Assembly (NCBI GenBank): GCA_031410595.1
Contig: JANNZM010000111.1
Span: 1 to 64,000, forward strand
Source: JANMCE01 sp031410595
GTDB lineage: Bacteria; Actinomycetota; Acidimicrobiia; Acidimicrobiales; Ilumatobacteraceae
Reading direction: 5' to 3'
Length of the DNA: 64,000 bases
Each line of letters begins with the position of its first letter. The stretch's first letter is position 1. Below the pieces are notes generated by a model. It saw only the letters and a program-made list of their open reading frames with translations, was not told the DNA's origin and made no database searches. The position numbers and the translations under genes are program-made. Below, one piece after another: positions 54,889 to 62,289 of the stretch.

Positions 54889-55365
54889 TCATCCCTTCCG
54901 CACGAGGGGTCGGCCGAAGCTGGACATACTGATGGCCTTGGCGGCCTTGGGCTTATTGCGGTTCTGCCACCAGATCCACATGTAGATCTGGATGCCGAGG
55001 AAGATGATGTAAATGCCCGCCGCCAACACGTCCTGCAGCGCCTCATAGCTGATCTGGAACGGGAACCATCCGCCGAGACTCTTGGGCTTCAGTACGGCGC
55101 CCGGGCCAAACAGCAGCTTGTCCTTGCGCCAGCCGAGTTCGTTACCAGCGTGGGTGAGGAACTGGTGGGGCACCACGCCGTAGGCGAGAAACAGCACGAA
55201 GTAGACGTACGTCGAGCCGACCATGGCCTCGCCCCAGGTGAACTTCTTACCGGCCGGACGGCGCTTGGCCACGGGGATGATGGCCAGCGTGAGCAGGATG
55301 GTCACCAGCAGCGAGAACAGGAACGCCACGTTCATGAAGGGGATGTAGTAGCGGGCCAAGATCAT
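54889..55365 (-). CDS. Small membrane protein, first gene of the bc/nuo operon
   Basis: 158 aa, three predicted helices: FMNVAFLFSLLVTILLTLAI, YVYFVLFLAYGVVPHQFL and VLAAGIYIIFLGIQIYMWIW. The loop GNELGWRKDKLLFGPG and the basic tail (RNKPKAAKAISMSSFGR) are soluble. It has no cofactor motif but VVPHQF has a lone His in a helix end. Its fixed place next to ferredoxin and cytochrome b suggests an accessory subunit; not recognised otherwise. Confidence 0.8.
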   Translation of the reverse strand: MILARYYIPFMNVAFLFSLLVTILLTLAIIPVAKRRPAGKKFTWGEAMVGSTYVYFVLFLAYGVVPHQFLTHAGNELGWRKDKLLFGPGAVLKPKSLGGWFPFQISYEALQDVLAAGIYIIFLGIQIYMWIWWQNRNKPKAAKAISMSSFGRPLVRKG

Positions 55366-55405
55366 GATGCGTCTGGATCCCTTCTTAAGTAGGCGTGGAC
55401 GGGCT

Positions 55406-55421
55406 CGTGAATCCGCTCACA
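55406..55421. promoter_or_regulatory. CRP/GlxR-like palindrome between the respiratory operon and cytochrome c
   Basis: CGTGAATCCGCTCACA matches the CRP-family consensus TGTGA-N6-TCACA at 9 of 10 defined positions. It lies 41 bp upstream of the minus-strand operon start in the divergent 212-bp region. CRP-type regulators (for example GlxR of Corynebacterium) are known to control bc1/aa3 genes in actinobacteria. Binding here is inferred. Confidence 0.5.
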
Positions 55422-55504
55422 ACATTAGTCACGACCGGGCTACCTCGGACCATTCAGAGGTGATGCCATCTTGCCAGAGCGCCAAGAGTCACGCGGTGTC
55501 TGAG

Positions 55505-55535
55505 TTCGGACGCGGAGCGTTTCGCTGTCTACAAT
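55505..55535 (+). promoter_or_regulatory. Candidate promoter of the cytochrome c gene
   Basis: TACAAT (55530-55535) as a -10, with TTCGGA (55505-55510) as a poor -35 at 19-bp spacing, 43 bp before the GTG start. Weak, by eye only. Confidence 0.3.
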
Positions 55536-55577
55536 CGCCAAGGCGCAGTGCGTCGGTTCGGTCGGAAAGGAACGCGC

Positions 55578-56357
55578 GTGACTGAAATTCCAGAGCATCT
55601 CCTCAAACGGTCACAGGAACGTCGTGCCGCGGCAGGTCTGTCGACCCCCGGAGACGCCACGCCAGCCACTGCCTCCCCCAACACTCCCGCCGTGCCTGCC
55701 GCGGCCGTTCCGGCCAAGGCCGCAGCCCCAACGGCACCTGCTCCTGCGCCGCTCAAGCCGGTGCCTGCGGTTGTCATGGCCGCCCAGTCCCGCCGCAAGA
55801 TTCCGATCTGGGCCATGCCCGTCGTCGTGTTCCTTCCCCTCTGGCTGTGGATGTACGTGCTCGCCACCCAGAAGCCCCCGGTCAAGGTCACCGGCCCTCT
55901 CAAAGAAGGCGCCGTCGTCTACAACAACTGCGCCGCCTGCCACGCTGCTGATGGCAGCGGTGGCGCTGGCTATCCGCTCTACAACGGCTCGTTGGTCAAG
56001 ACTTTCCCCAAGATCGAAGATCAGATCAACTTCGTCTACAACGGTTCGGCCAGCTCGAAGGGGTACAAGGGCAAGCCATACGGTGACGCCGCCCGCGGCC
56101 GCATCGGCGGCAACAAAGGTCCTATGCCTGCGTGGGGAGAAAAGGTTGGCGGAGCGCTCACGGACGCTCAGCTCGTCGCGGCTATTTGTCACGAGCGCTA
56201 CGCGATCGGCGGCGTTGACGCAATCACTGCGGCCAAGGCCGAGTACGTGAAGGAACAGGCCGACTGGTGTTCCGCCGACGGAGCGAAGTGGCTTCAGGTT
56301 GAGGAAAAAGGCATCGCCGGCGCTGGCGTCAAACTCGACGTCGCGCCGCAGGCGTAA
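55578..56357 (+). CDS. Membrane-anchored monoheme cytochrome c
   Basis: 259 aa. GTG start at 55578 with AAAGGA 7 nt upstream; the product begins MTEIPEHLLKRSQERRAAAG, nearly the same as the start of the split cytochrome b C-terminal half. A Pro/Ala-rich linker leads to one helix (about 75-96) and then an exported heme domain with CAACH (118-122). No second CxxCH. The domain has GPMPAWGEKVGGALTD, where Met103-type axial ligation is likely. It probably shuttles electrons between the bc-type complex and an oxidase. Divergent from that operon. Confidence 0.87.
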   Translation: MTEIPEHLLKRSQERRAAAGLSTPGDATPATASPNTPAVPAAAVPAKAAAPTAPAPAPLKPVPAVVMAAQSRRKIPIWAMPVVVFLPLWLWMYVLATQKPPVKVTGPLKEGAVVYNNCAACHAADGSGGAGYPLYNGSLVKTFPKIEDQINFVYNGSASSKGYKGKPYGDAARGRIGGNKGPMPAWGEKVGGALTDAQLVAAICHERYAIGGVDAITAAKAEYVKEQADWCSADGAKWLQVEEKGIAGAGVKLDVAPQA

Positions 56358-56404
56358 CGCCGCTGCCTCACCCGAGTCGGCCTGACAACGGGCAGACTAG
56401 GGCG

Positions 56405-57658
56405 ATGGATTTGACCCACACCTACGACGTGCTCGTCGTGGGTGGAGGGCCTGCTGGAGCCGCAGCGGCATATGCCCTTGCGATGCACGGACACGACGTG
56501 CTCGTGGTCGAGCGGAAACGGTTCCCCAGGGACAAGACCTGCGGTGATGCGCTCACGCCGCGAGCCGTCCATACGCTGCACCAGATGGGCCTTGGCCCGC
56601 AGCTCGCGCCCTTCCATCGCTTCACCGGGCTTCGCACGTTGGCACACGGTCGACAGGTTGCACTCACCTGGCCCGACCATCAGACGTTTCCCGATCACGG
56701 TTATGTCATTAAGCGGCATACGCTCGACAAGCTGGTGCTCGACCACGCCGTGAGCGTCGGAGCGACCATCCGAGCCGGTACGGAGGCAGTGAGCCCGATT
56801 ATCGAGCGGGGGTTCGTACGCGGTGCGATGCTTCGTGAAGCAGCGGCTGACGCAACGTCGAGCGTGCGCGCCCGGTATGTCGTGGTGGCTGACGGCGCCA
56901 ACAGCCGCTTCGGTCGATCGCTCGGCACCACCAGGGCGAAAGGATGGCCGTTCGCCACAGCTATTCGCGGTTACTGGGAGAGTCCGTTGCACACCGAGCC
57001 CTGGATCGAATCCACCCTCGCGGTAACCGATCGAGATGGTCGACCGCTGCCGGGTTACGGCTGGGTCTTCCCGCTTGGCGACGGCACGGTCAACGTCGGG
57101 GTTGGCCTGCTGTCGACGTACCGTGATTTCAAAAGCGTCAACACCACCCAACTCCTCGGCGAGTTCGTCGCAAGCGCGTCGCAACGTTGGGAATTGACGA
57201 GCGAGTCCCCCACCGATGAGCCGCGTGCAGCTCGTCTGCCGATGGGCGGAAGCGTGGGGCCGAAGTCCGGCCCGACCTACCTCGTCGTGGGCGATGCCGC
57301 AGGCACCGTCAATCCGTTCAACGGTGAGGGCATCGCATACGCCTACGAGACCGGACGCATGGCGGCCGACGTGCTGCACGAGGCGCTTTCCACCAATGAC
57401 CCACGAGCGCTCACACAATACGCCCGACAACTCGATGACACCTACGGGCTCTACTTCAAGGTGGCCCGCCTGTTCGCCCGCGTGGTGGGTCGTCCGCAGG
57501 TGCTGCGCGAACTCAGTTGGGTGATGATCCACAGCCGAACGTTGATGGAGTGGTTGGTGCGCATCATGTCGAACACGCTGCAACCAGAAGACGCCGGTCC
57601 GGCCGAAGCCGCCTATCGGGCAATGGCGCGTATTGCCCGGCTCTTCCCCGACGCGTAG
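56405..57658 (+). CDS. Geranylgeranyl-reductase-family FAD oxidoreductase, possibly menaquinone reductase
   Basis: 417 aa. FAD-binding GGGPAGAAAAYALA at the N-terminus, CGDALTPRAVHTLHQMGLG, then GDAAGTVNPFNGEGIAYAYE with the second FAD motif. This family includes MenJ, which saturates one isoprene unit of menaquinone in mycobacteria. The position beside the quinol-oxidising complex supports action on the quinone tail (inference). The gene is 47 bp after the cytochrome c gene, on the same strand. Confidence 0.87.
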   Translation: MDLTHTYDVLVVGGGPAGAAAAYALAMHGHDVLVVERKRFPRDKTCGDALTPRAVHTLHQMGLGPQLAPFHRFTGLRTLAHGRQVALTWPDHQTFPDHGYVIKRHTLDKLVLDHAVSVGATIRAGTEAVSPIIERGFVRGAMLREAAADATSSVRARYVVVADGANSRFGRSLGTTRAKGWPFATAIRGYWESPLHTEPWIESTLAVTDRDGRPLPGYGWVFPLGDGTVNVGVGLLSTYRDFKSVNTTQLLGEFVASASQRWELTSESPTDEPRAARLPMGGSVGPKSGPTYLVVGDAAGTVNPFNGEGIAYAYETGRMAADVLHEALSTNDPRALTQYARQLDDTYGLYFKVARLFARVVGRPQVLRELSWVMIHSRTLMEWLVRIMSNTLQPEDAGPAEAAYRAMARIARLFPDA

Positions 57659-57711
57659 GGCGCGCTGGTTGCTGCAGCTCTGGCGGAAACCCGGCTGACC
57701 GCACCTCACTC

Positions 57712-57800
57712 TCATCCGCGCGTTACAACAATTCATTCGCGCATTACGTCCCTTTCGCCAGGCTTGACCGCCCAATTCGGGTCTATTGCGCGAACGAATG
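57712..57800. repeat. Intergenic repeat with ATTCGCGC words
   Basis: TCATCCGCGCGTTAC (57712-57726) and TCATTCGCGCATTAC (57733-57747) are direct copies matching at 13 of 15 bases with a 21-bp period. An inverted partner (GCGCGAACGAATG, 57788-57800) follows. The same words recur in the gap at 62131-62211. These two gaps lie on either side of an 8-gene block. Confidence 0.5.
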
Positions 57801-57847
57801 GGCACCATCGCGCCATCGCCGAGGAACCGAGCGATCAGCGATGGGCC

Positions 57848-57889
57848 AAAAAAGCAGCAGCCCGGCGAGGGTGGAATCGCCGGGCTGCT
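57848..57889 (-). terminator. Rho-independent terminator of the secreted helical protein gene
   Basis: A perfect 13-bp stem (AGCAGCCCGGCGA, 57856-57868, with TCGCCGGGCTGCT, 57877-57889) around an 8-nt loop. On the minus strand it is followed within 2 nt by six T residues (57853-57848). It lies 23 bp past the stop at 57913. Confidence 0.9.
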
Positions 57890-57912
57890 CGAATGTGACA
57901 ACTGACAAGCGG

Positions 57913-59052
57913 TCAGCTGGCTGGTGCCACCGTCGTGTCAACAGCAGGGGCCACGGTGGTGTCTGGCGTTGCGGCTACCGTCGTGGACGGGGTGGTTGCA
58001 AGGGTCGTCGCTGGTTCCGGGAGTTCCACGTGCGGGAGGCTCTTGCGGATGTCTCGCATGAGCTGCCAGGCCGCCTTGAGTTCGGCGGCGTTCGTGGCCG
58101 CATCAACTTTCGCCCGGGCGTCAACCAGCCTGGCGTTGGCCTCAGCAACGATGGCCTCAGTGCCGGGGGTAGTGGCAGCCTTGTCGATGGCTGCCTGTAC
58201 CCGGTCGGCTGCTGCGGCCAGACGACTCTGCATGGCAGCGAACTTGTCGGCCCGCTGCTTTTCTAGCGTGTCGTGCACTTCCTTGGCCGCGTCCACCACG
58301 TCCACGTGGCTGGCCACGTTCTGCTGGGCCTGCGTCAGCGCGGCGACGACCTTGGCCTTCACGTCATCGGGAAGGTTCGAGGCGTTGACCTTGTCGATCT
58401 CGGCCTGAAGCACTTCGGCTGCCCGTGCGTGAACTGCCTTGCCCTTTTCCTTCTTGCGCTCCTTGGCGGCGTCATCATCGCCGTCCTTTTCCGGCGTGGT
58501 CGATGAGGTCGAGTCACCGGCTACGCCCTCCTCGTTCTCAGACGTCCCAAGCGCAGCGCGAACTTCAGCGGCAAGCGTCCGGAGAGCGGACGGGTTGGCC
58601 AGCTGACCGGCCGCAAACGACACCTTCATCTCCAAAAGGCGGGCGACAAGGCCGTCACGAACGGCAGGGTCAACGTTGGAGGATTTCAATCGACGGATCA
58701 GATTGTCGATGACTTCAATCGAGCCGCGAGCGGCCTTGGCCTTGTCATCAGTCTTCCGAACCGTCGTCGCGGTCGTGCCGGCTGCCCCGGGCGGTGGGAC
58801 CGATGACTTCGGTACCGATGACTCCGGCTCCGGCTCGTGCGCTTCGGGTGCCTTTGCAGTGGTGGAGGTGCGCTCACGAACTGACGGCGGCGGGGTCGAT
58901 GTGGCCGGCTCCGAATGGGTCGGAGCAGCTGTCGAAGAGGAGGATTCGCCGCCACCTGTCGGGCCGTCCTTCGCATGGGCGGGCATCGCCATACCAGCGA
59001 GGCTGATCGTGCCGACCACGGTGAGCGCGAGGGCTCGGCGGGACAACTTCAT
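57913..59052 (-). CDS. Secreted Ala-rich helical protein of unknown function
   Basis: 379 aa from the ATG at 59052, preceded by AAGGA; a GTG at 59088 overlapping the upstream stop (GTGA) would add 12 residues. Signal peptide MKLSRRALALTVVGTISLAG, cleaved after AHA. A Ser/Thr/Pro-rich linker, then two Ala/Lys/Glu/Asp-rich helical regions (about 105-175 and 210-330) with coiled-coil character, and a Thr/Val/Ala/Pro-rich tail with repeats of TTVA and DTTVAP. No Cys, no sorting signal. Cell-envelope associated role likely; family not recognised. Confidence 0.75.
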   Translation of the reverse strand: MKLSRRALALTVVGTISLAGMAMPAHAKDGPTGGGESSSSTAAPTHSEPATSTPPPSVRERTSTTAKAPEAHEPEPESSVPKSSVPPPGAAGTTATTVRKTDDKAKAARGSIEVIDNLIRRLKSSNVDPAVRDGLVARLLEMKVSFAAGQLANPSALRTLAAEVRAALGTSENEEGVAGDSTSSTTPEKDGDDDAAKERKKEKGKAVHARAAEVLQAEIDKVNASNLPDDVKAKVVAALTQAQQNVASHVDVVDAAKEVHDTLEKQRADKFAAMQSRLAAAADRVQAAIDKAATTPGTEAIVAEANARLVDARAKVDAATNAAELKAAWQLMRDIRKSLPHVELPEPATTLATTPSTTVAATPDTTVAPAVDTTVAPAS

Positions 59053-59084
59053 GCGGGTCTTTTCCTTGAGTGGATTGCGGGGGA

Positions 59085-59408
59085 TCACTTCGTCACTTCC
59101 TGGGTAGCGGCGGCCGCGTTGCTGAGGCCATCGGATTCTTTTTCGAACGCAGCAAGATCGGTGCCGACCGCGTCGATGACGGGGTCGCCCGAACTAATGG
59201 TGGTGGCGACGGCCGGCACAGCCATCGTGGCCGGGGCCACAGCCTTGGCCGCCGCAGTCGTCGCGACTGTCTTGGCTGGCGAGGACGAGGCAGGCACAAC
59301 TGCACTCGGCGTCTTGGCCGAGCAGGAGGCCGCAGTCACGAGGGTGAAGGCGACCGCGGCCAGCACGGCGGCTGGTCGGCGCAAGCGGTAAGTAGTCACG
59401 AGATTCAT
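59085..59408 (-). CDS. Putative small lipoprotein
   Basis: 107 aa. Basic N-terminus (TYRLRRP), hydrophobic core and lipobox VTAASC, so probably lipid-anchored at Cys29. The mature part is Ala/Val/Thr/Ser low complexity, ending IDAVGTDLAAFEKESDGLSN, a short predicted helix. It overlaps or nearly overlaps the next secreted-protein gene, suggesting a two-gene unit. No family recognised. Confidence 0.65.
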   Translation of the reverse strand: MNLVTTYRLRRPAAVLAAVAFTLVTAASCSAKTPSAVVPASSSPAKTVATTAAAKAVAPATMAVPAVATTISSGDPVIDAVGTDLAAFEKESDGLSNAAAATQEVTK

Positions 59409-59497
59409 TTCGGCCCTGACCAGGCTCGGCTGAATCCGGAAGAGGAAGGGTTAACGAAACGCTTACTCGTTGAGGAGGTTGCTAACCATGCGTTGGC

Positions 59498-60160
59498 TCA
59501 ACTTGCGGCGAGTTGGACTGCCGTTGAAAAAACGGCGTCGAGCATGGGTTCGGTCAATCGTCCAGTGAAGGTGTTTTGCTGGCTCGGATGAAACGAACAC
59601 AGCAGCGTTATTGCGCCGGCCTCGGCCTGTACACCGTGCCCGAACTTCGGGGGCTTGGCGACTCCGAAGTGCTTCCATGCCACCTCGTACGCGAAACCTC
59701 CGAGGCACACCATCACCTTGGCTCGGGTCAGCAATGCAAGCTCTTGTTCAAGAAACGGTCGACATGCGTCACGCTCGGCCGGGAGCGGCTTGTTGCCCGG
59801 CGGCGCACATCGCACGGCCGCCGTCACGAATGCATCGGTCAGCTCAAGGCCGTCGTTGCGCGCGATCGATTCGGCCTGGTTCGCCAATCCCGCTCGAAAC
59901 ATCGCCCGATAGAGCCAGTCCCCCGAGCGATCACCGGTGAATACACGGCCCGTGCGGTTGGCACCGTGGGCCGCTGGCGCAAGACCGAGAACGATGATCC
60001 GCGCGTTCGGGTCGCCGAAGCCACCGATGGGCCGACCCCAGTACAGGTCATCCCGATACGACGCTCGTTTGGTGATCGCAACCTCTTCCCGCCAGGCCAC
60101 CAGGCGGGGGCACGCCCGGCACGACTCGATCTCGGTGCGGAGTTCGCCAAGCGCGTTCAC
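59498..60160 (-). CDS. Uracil-DNA glycosylase, family 5 (UDGb)-like
   Basis: 220 aa from a GTG at 60160; a TTG at 60184 is an alternative. Iron-sulfur-type cysteines: CRACPRLVAWREE at the N-terminus and the pair in VRCAPPGNKPLPAERDAC. Active-site region GLAPAAHGANRTGRVFTGDR lacks the catalytic Asp/Asn of families 1 and 4, as expected for family 5. SFHPSQQNTFTGRLT is the DNA-intercalation motif. It removes uracil and related deaminated bases. Divergent from the phosphatase gene with almost no gap. Confidence 0.88.
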   Translation of the reverse strand: MNALGELRTEIESCRACPRLVAWREEVAITKRASYRDDLYWGRPIGGFGDPNARIIVLGLAPAAHGANRTGRVFTGDRSGDWLYRAMFRAGLANQAESIARNDGLELTDAFVTAAVRCAPPGNKPLPAERDACRPFLEQELALLTRAKVMVCLGGFAYEVAWKHFGVAKPPKFGHGVQAEAGAITLLCSFHPSQQNTFTGRLTEPMLDAVFSTAVQLAAS

Positions 60161-60190
60161 GGTTAGGGACAGTAGGTTGGTCAATCGATC

Positions 60191-60847
60191 ATGACTGCAT
60201 CCAAGACCGCCAAACAGCCCCCGAGCTCAACGCTGATCCTCATGGTCCGCCATGGGCAGACACCCACGACCGGCACAAGCCTGCCCGGCCGAGCACCCGG
60301 TCTGCACCTGGCCGAGACCGGCCAGCAGCAGGCACAAGCCGTCGCCGCACGCATTGCCGAGCTTGATCGCGTCGACGCGATCTACTCCAGCCCGTTGGAG
60401 CGCGCCAGGGAAACAGCTGCACCGATCGGCAAGGCTCGTAGCCTCAAGGTCGGCATCGACAAAGGCTTGCTGGAATGCGACTTCGGTGCCTGGACGGGCA
60501 GCTTGTTGAAGGACCTCATGAAGCTGCCCGAGTGGCAGACGGTGCAGAAGTTCCCGAGCGGTTTTCGCTTTCCGAACGGTGAGAGTTTCACTGACATGCA
60601 GACCCGTATGGTGAACACGCTTGACCGCTTGCGCGCCGTACATGCCGGTGGTGTCGTGGTGATCGTCAGCCATGCCGACCCCATCAAGGCGGCGGTTGCG
60701 CAGGCAATGGGTACCCATCTCGACCTGTTCCAGCGCATCGTCATTTCCACCTGTTCGGTCTCGGCCGTGGCCTACGGCATGACCGGTCCGGTCGTCCTCA
60801 CCGTAAACTCAACGGGTGGATCTCTGAAGGAGTTGCGACCATCGTGA
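60191..60847 (+). CDS. Histidine phosphatase family protein (MSMEG_4193-like)
   Basis: 218 aa. ILMVRHGQTPTTGTSLPGRA holds the phosphorylated His (RHG); the second His is in VVIVSHADPIKAAVAQAMG; YSSPLERARETAAPIG and ECDFGAWTGSL complete the pattern. First gene of the three-gene set found widely in Actinobacteria. The GTGA junction couples it to the next gene. Substrate unknown. Confidence 0.9.
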   Translation: MTASKTAKQPPSSTLILMVRHGQTPTTGTSLPGRAPGLHLAETGQQQAQAVAARIAELDRVDAIYSSPLERARETAAPIGKARSLKVGIDKGLLECDFGAWTGSLLKDLMKLPEWQTVQKFPSGFRFPNGESFTDMQTRMVNTLDRLRAVHAGGVVVIVSHADPIKAAVAQAMGTHLDLFQRIVISTCSVSAVAYGMTGPVVLTVNSTGGSLKELRPS

Positions 60848-61356
60848 GCGAGCAGTTCGAGTTTGAAGAAGTGCAGGCGTTTGCTTCTGGCGCCCTCGGA
60901 CAGCCGGGGCAGCGCACGTTCTTCATTCAGACCCGCGGGAACGGACTCATCGTCACGCTCAAGTGCGAGAAGCAACAGGTGGAAGGCCTTGCCCACTACC
61001 TCGAACGACTGCTTGAAGACCTACCCGACCCCGACGACATCGTGCACCCCAGCCAGCTTGAGTTGGCCGACCCCGTGCTGCCCAGCTGGGTGCTCGGCTC
61101 CATCGGTGTCGCGTACGACGGCGATCGTGATCGCGTGGTGCTGTTCTTTGAGGAAGTGGTGATGGCTGACGAAGACGGCAACGTGGTTCCCGCCGAAGAC
61201 GACGACAAGGGCACGCTGCGCGTGCGACTCACCCGCGGGCAGGCCCGTTCGTTCTGTGATTTGTCATCCTCCATCGTGTCGGCCGGGCGGCCACCGTGCC
61301 GGTTCTGTGGCATGCCGCTTGACCCGCGGGGCCACCCCTGCGTGCGCATGAACTGA
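60844..61356 (+). CDS. DUF3090-family protein
   Basis: 170 aa. Opens FEFEEVQAFASGALGQPGQR with TFFIQTRGNGL, typical of the family, and ends with a zinc-ribbon-like CRFCGMPLDPRGHPC. GTG start overlapping the phosphatase stop, with AAGGAG upstream. Overlaps the next gene by TGATG. Function unknown; always seen with its two neighbours in actinobacteria (family knowledge). Confidence 0.9.
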   Translation: MSEQFEFEEVQAFASGALGQPGQRTFFIQTRGNGLIVTLKCEKQQVEGLAHYLERLLEDLPDPDDIVHPSQLELADPVLPSWVLGSIGVAYDGDRDRVVLFFEEVVMADEDGNVVPAEDDDKGTLRVRLTRGQARSFCDLSSSIVSAGRPPCRFCGMPLDPRGHPCVRMN

Positions 61357-62051
61357 TGGACGCGCTGCAGCTCTTGGCGGAAGCCGAGATCGATATCGAA
61401 GGCCGCATGCCGTGGAGTTCGAACGCAACGTTTCTTTGCAACCTTTTGGTTGAAGGTGAACTGACGGCGCAGGCCATTTACAAGCCCCACAAGGGTGAGC
61501 GACCCCTGTGGGATTTTCCGTCCGGCTTGTATCAGCGTGAGGTTGCTGCCTATCGACTCACGTCGTTTCTCGGTTGGGGTGGCGTGCCTCCCACCATCAT
61601 TCGTGAGGGCAAATTCGGTGTTGGTTCGCTGCAGCTCTTCATGCCGTCGGACTTTGAAGAGCACTACTTCACCATCTACGAAAAACGCGAAGACCTCCAC
61701 GATCAGTTACGCGCCATCTGCGCGTTTGACGTACTGAGCAACAACACCGACCGCAAAGCCGGACACTGTTTGATGGGCCTCGATGACAACGTGTGGGCTA
61801 TCGATCAGGGCTTGTGTTTTGCCGCCGATTTCAAACTGCGCACGGTCATCTGGGACTTCGGCAACGAGGAACTTCCCGAGTCATTGATTCCCGCGATCGA
61901 AAAGTTGTTGGTCGACGTGCCCGAAGACATCGCCGAACTCCTGCACGACGACGAAGTCATCGCGTTACGAGAACGCGCCGAAGAGTTGCTAATCGAAGGC
62001 CTCTTCCCCACCGACCCCACCGGCCGCCGCCACCCCTGGCCCCTCGTCTAA
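61356..62051 (+). CDS. SCO1664-family protein (kinase-like fold)
   Basis: 231 aa. ATFLCNLLVEGELTAQAIYK with PHKGERPLWDFPSGLYQREV resembles the nucleotide-binding lobe of PI3/4-kinase-like and HipA-like proteins; CAFDVLSNNTDRKAGHCLMG and VWAIDQGLCF carry the catalytic Asp/Asn and DxG-like residues. Third gene of the trio. Presumed small-molecule or protein kinase; unproven. Confidence 0.88.
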   Translation: MDALQLLAEAEIDIEGRMPWSSNATFLCNLLVEGELTAQAIYKPHKGERPLWDFPSGLYQREVAAYRLTSFLGWGGVPPTIIREGKFGVGSLQLFMPSDFEEHYFTIYEKREDLHDQLRAICAFDVLSNNTDRKAGHCLMGLDDNVWAIDQGLCFAADFKLRTVIWDFGNEELPESLIPAIEKLLVDVPEDIAELLHDDEVIALRERAEELLIEGLFPTDPTGRRHPWPLV

Positions 62052-62125
62052 TTCGACATCGATTGACCGAGTCAGGATCGCGCCCGGCCGGGAACGGTTT
62101 CCTCAGCGGTTCGCGCAATCGGAAG

Positions 62126-62211
62126 GTGCCATTCGCGCGTAACGCCATTTCTTGGCACCGTAACGAGCCCGAAAGGCTTCTACGCGCGAATGGACATGGC
62201 GTTACGCGCGA
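62126..62211. terminator. Inverted repeat between the trio and katG, repeat-related
   Basis: TCGCGCGTAACGCCAT (62133-62148) is perfectly complementary to ATGGCGTTACGCGCGA (62196-62211), with a nested GGTGCC/GGCACC pairing. It lies between convergent genes, so it may terminate both, and it shares ATTCGCGC words with 57712-57800. No U tract. Confidence 0.5.
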
Positions 62212-62289
62212 GGGTGTGGTCACACACACCAAAACTCCGAGGACGACGTTCGGGTTGACACCGACGCCAGCCAGGCACAAGAGCTGCGG

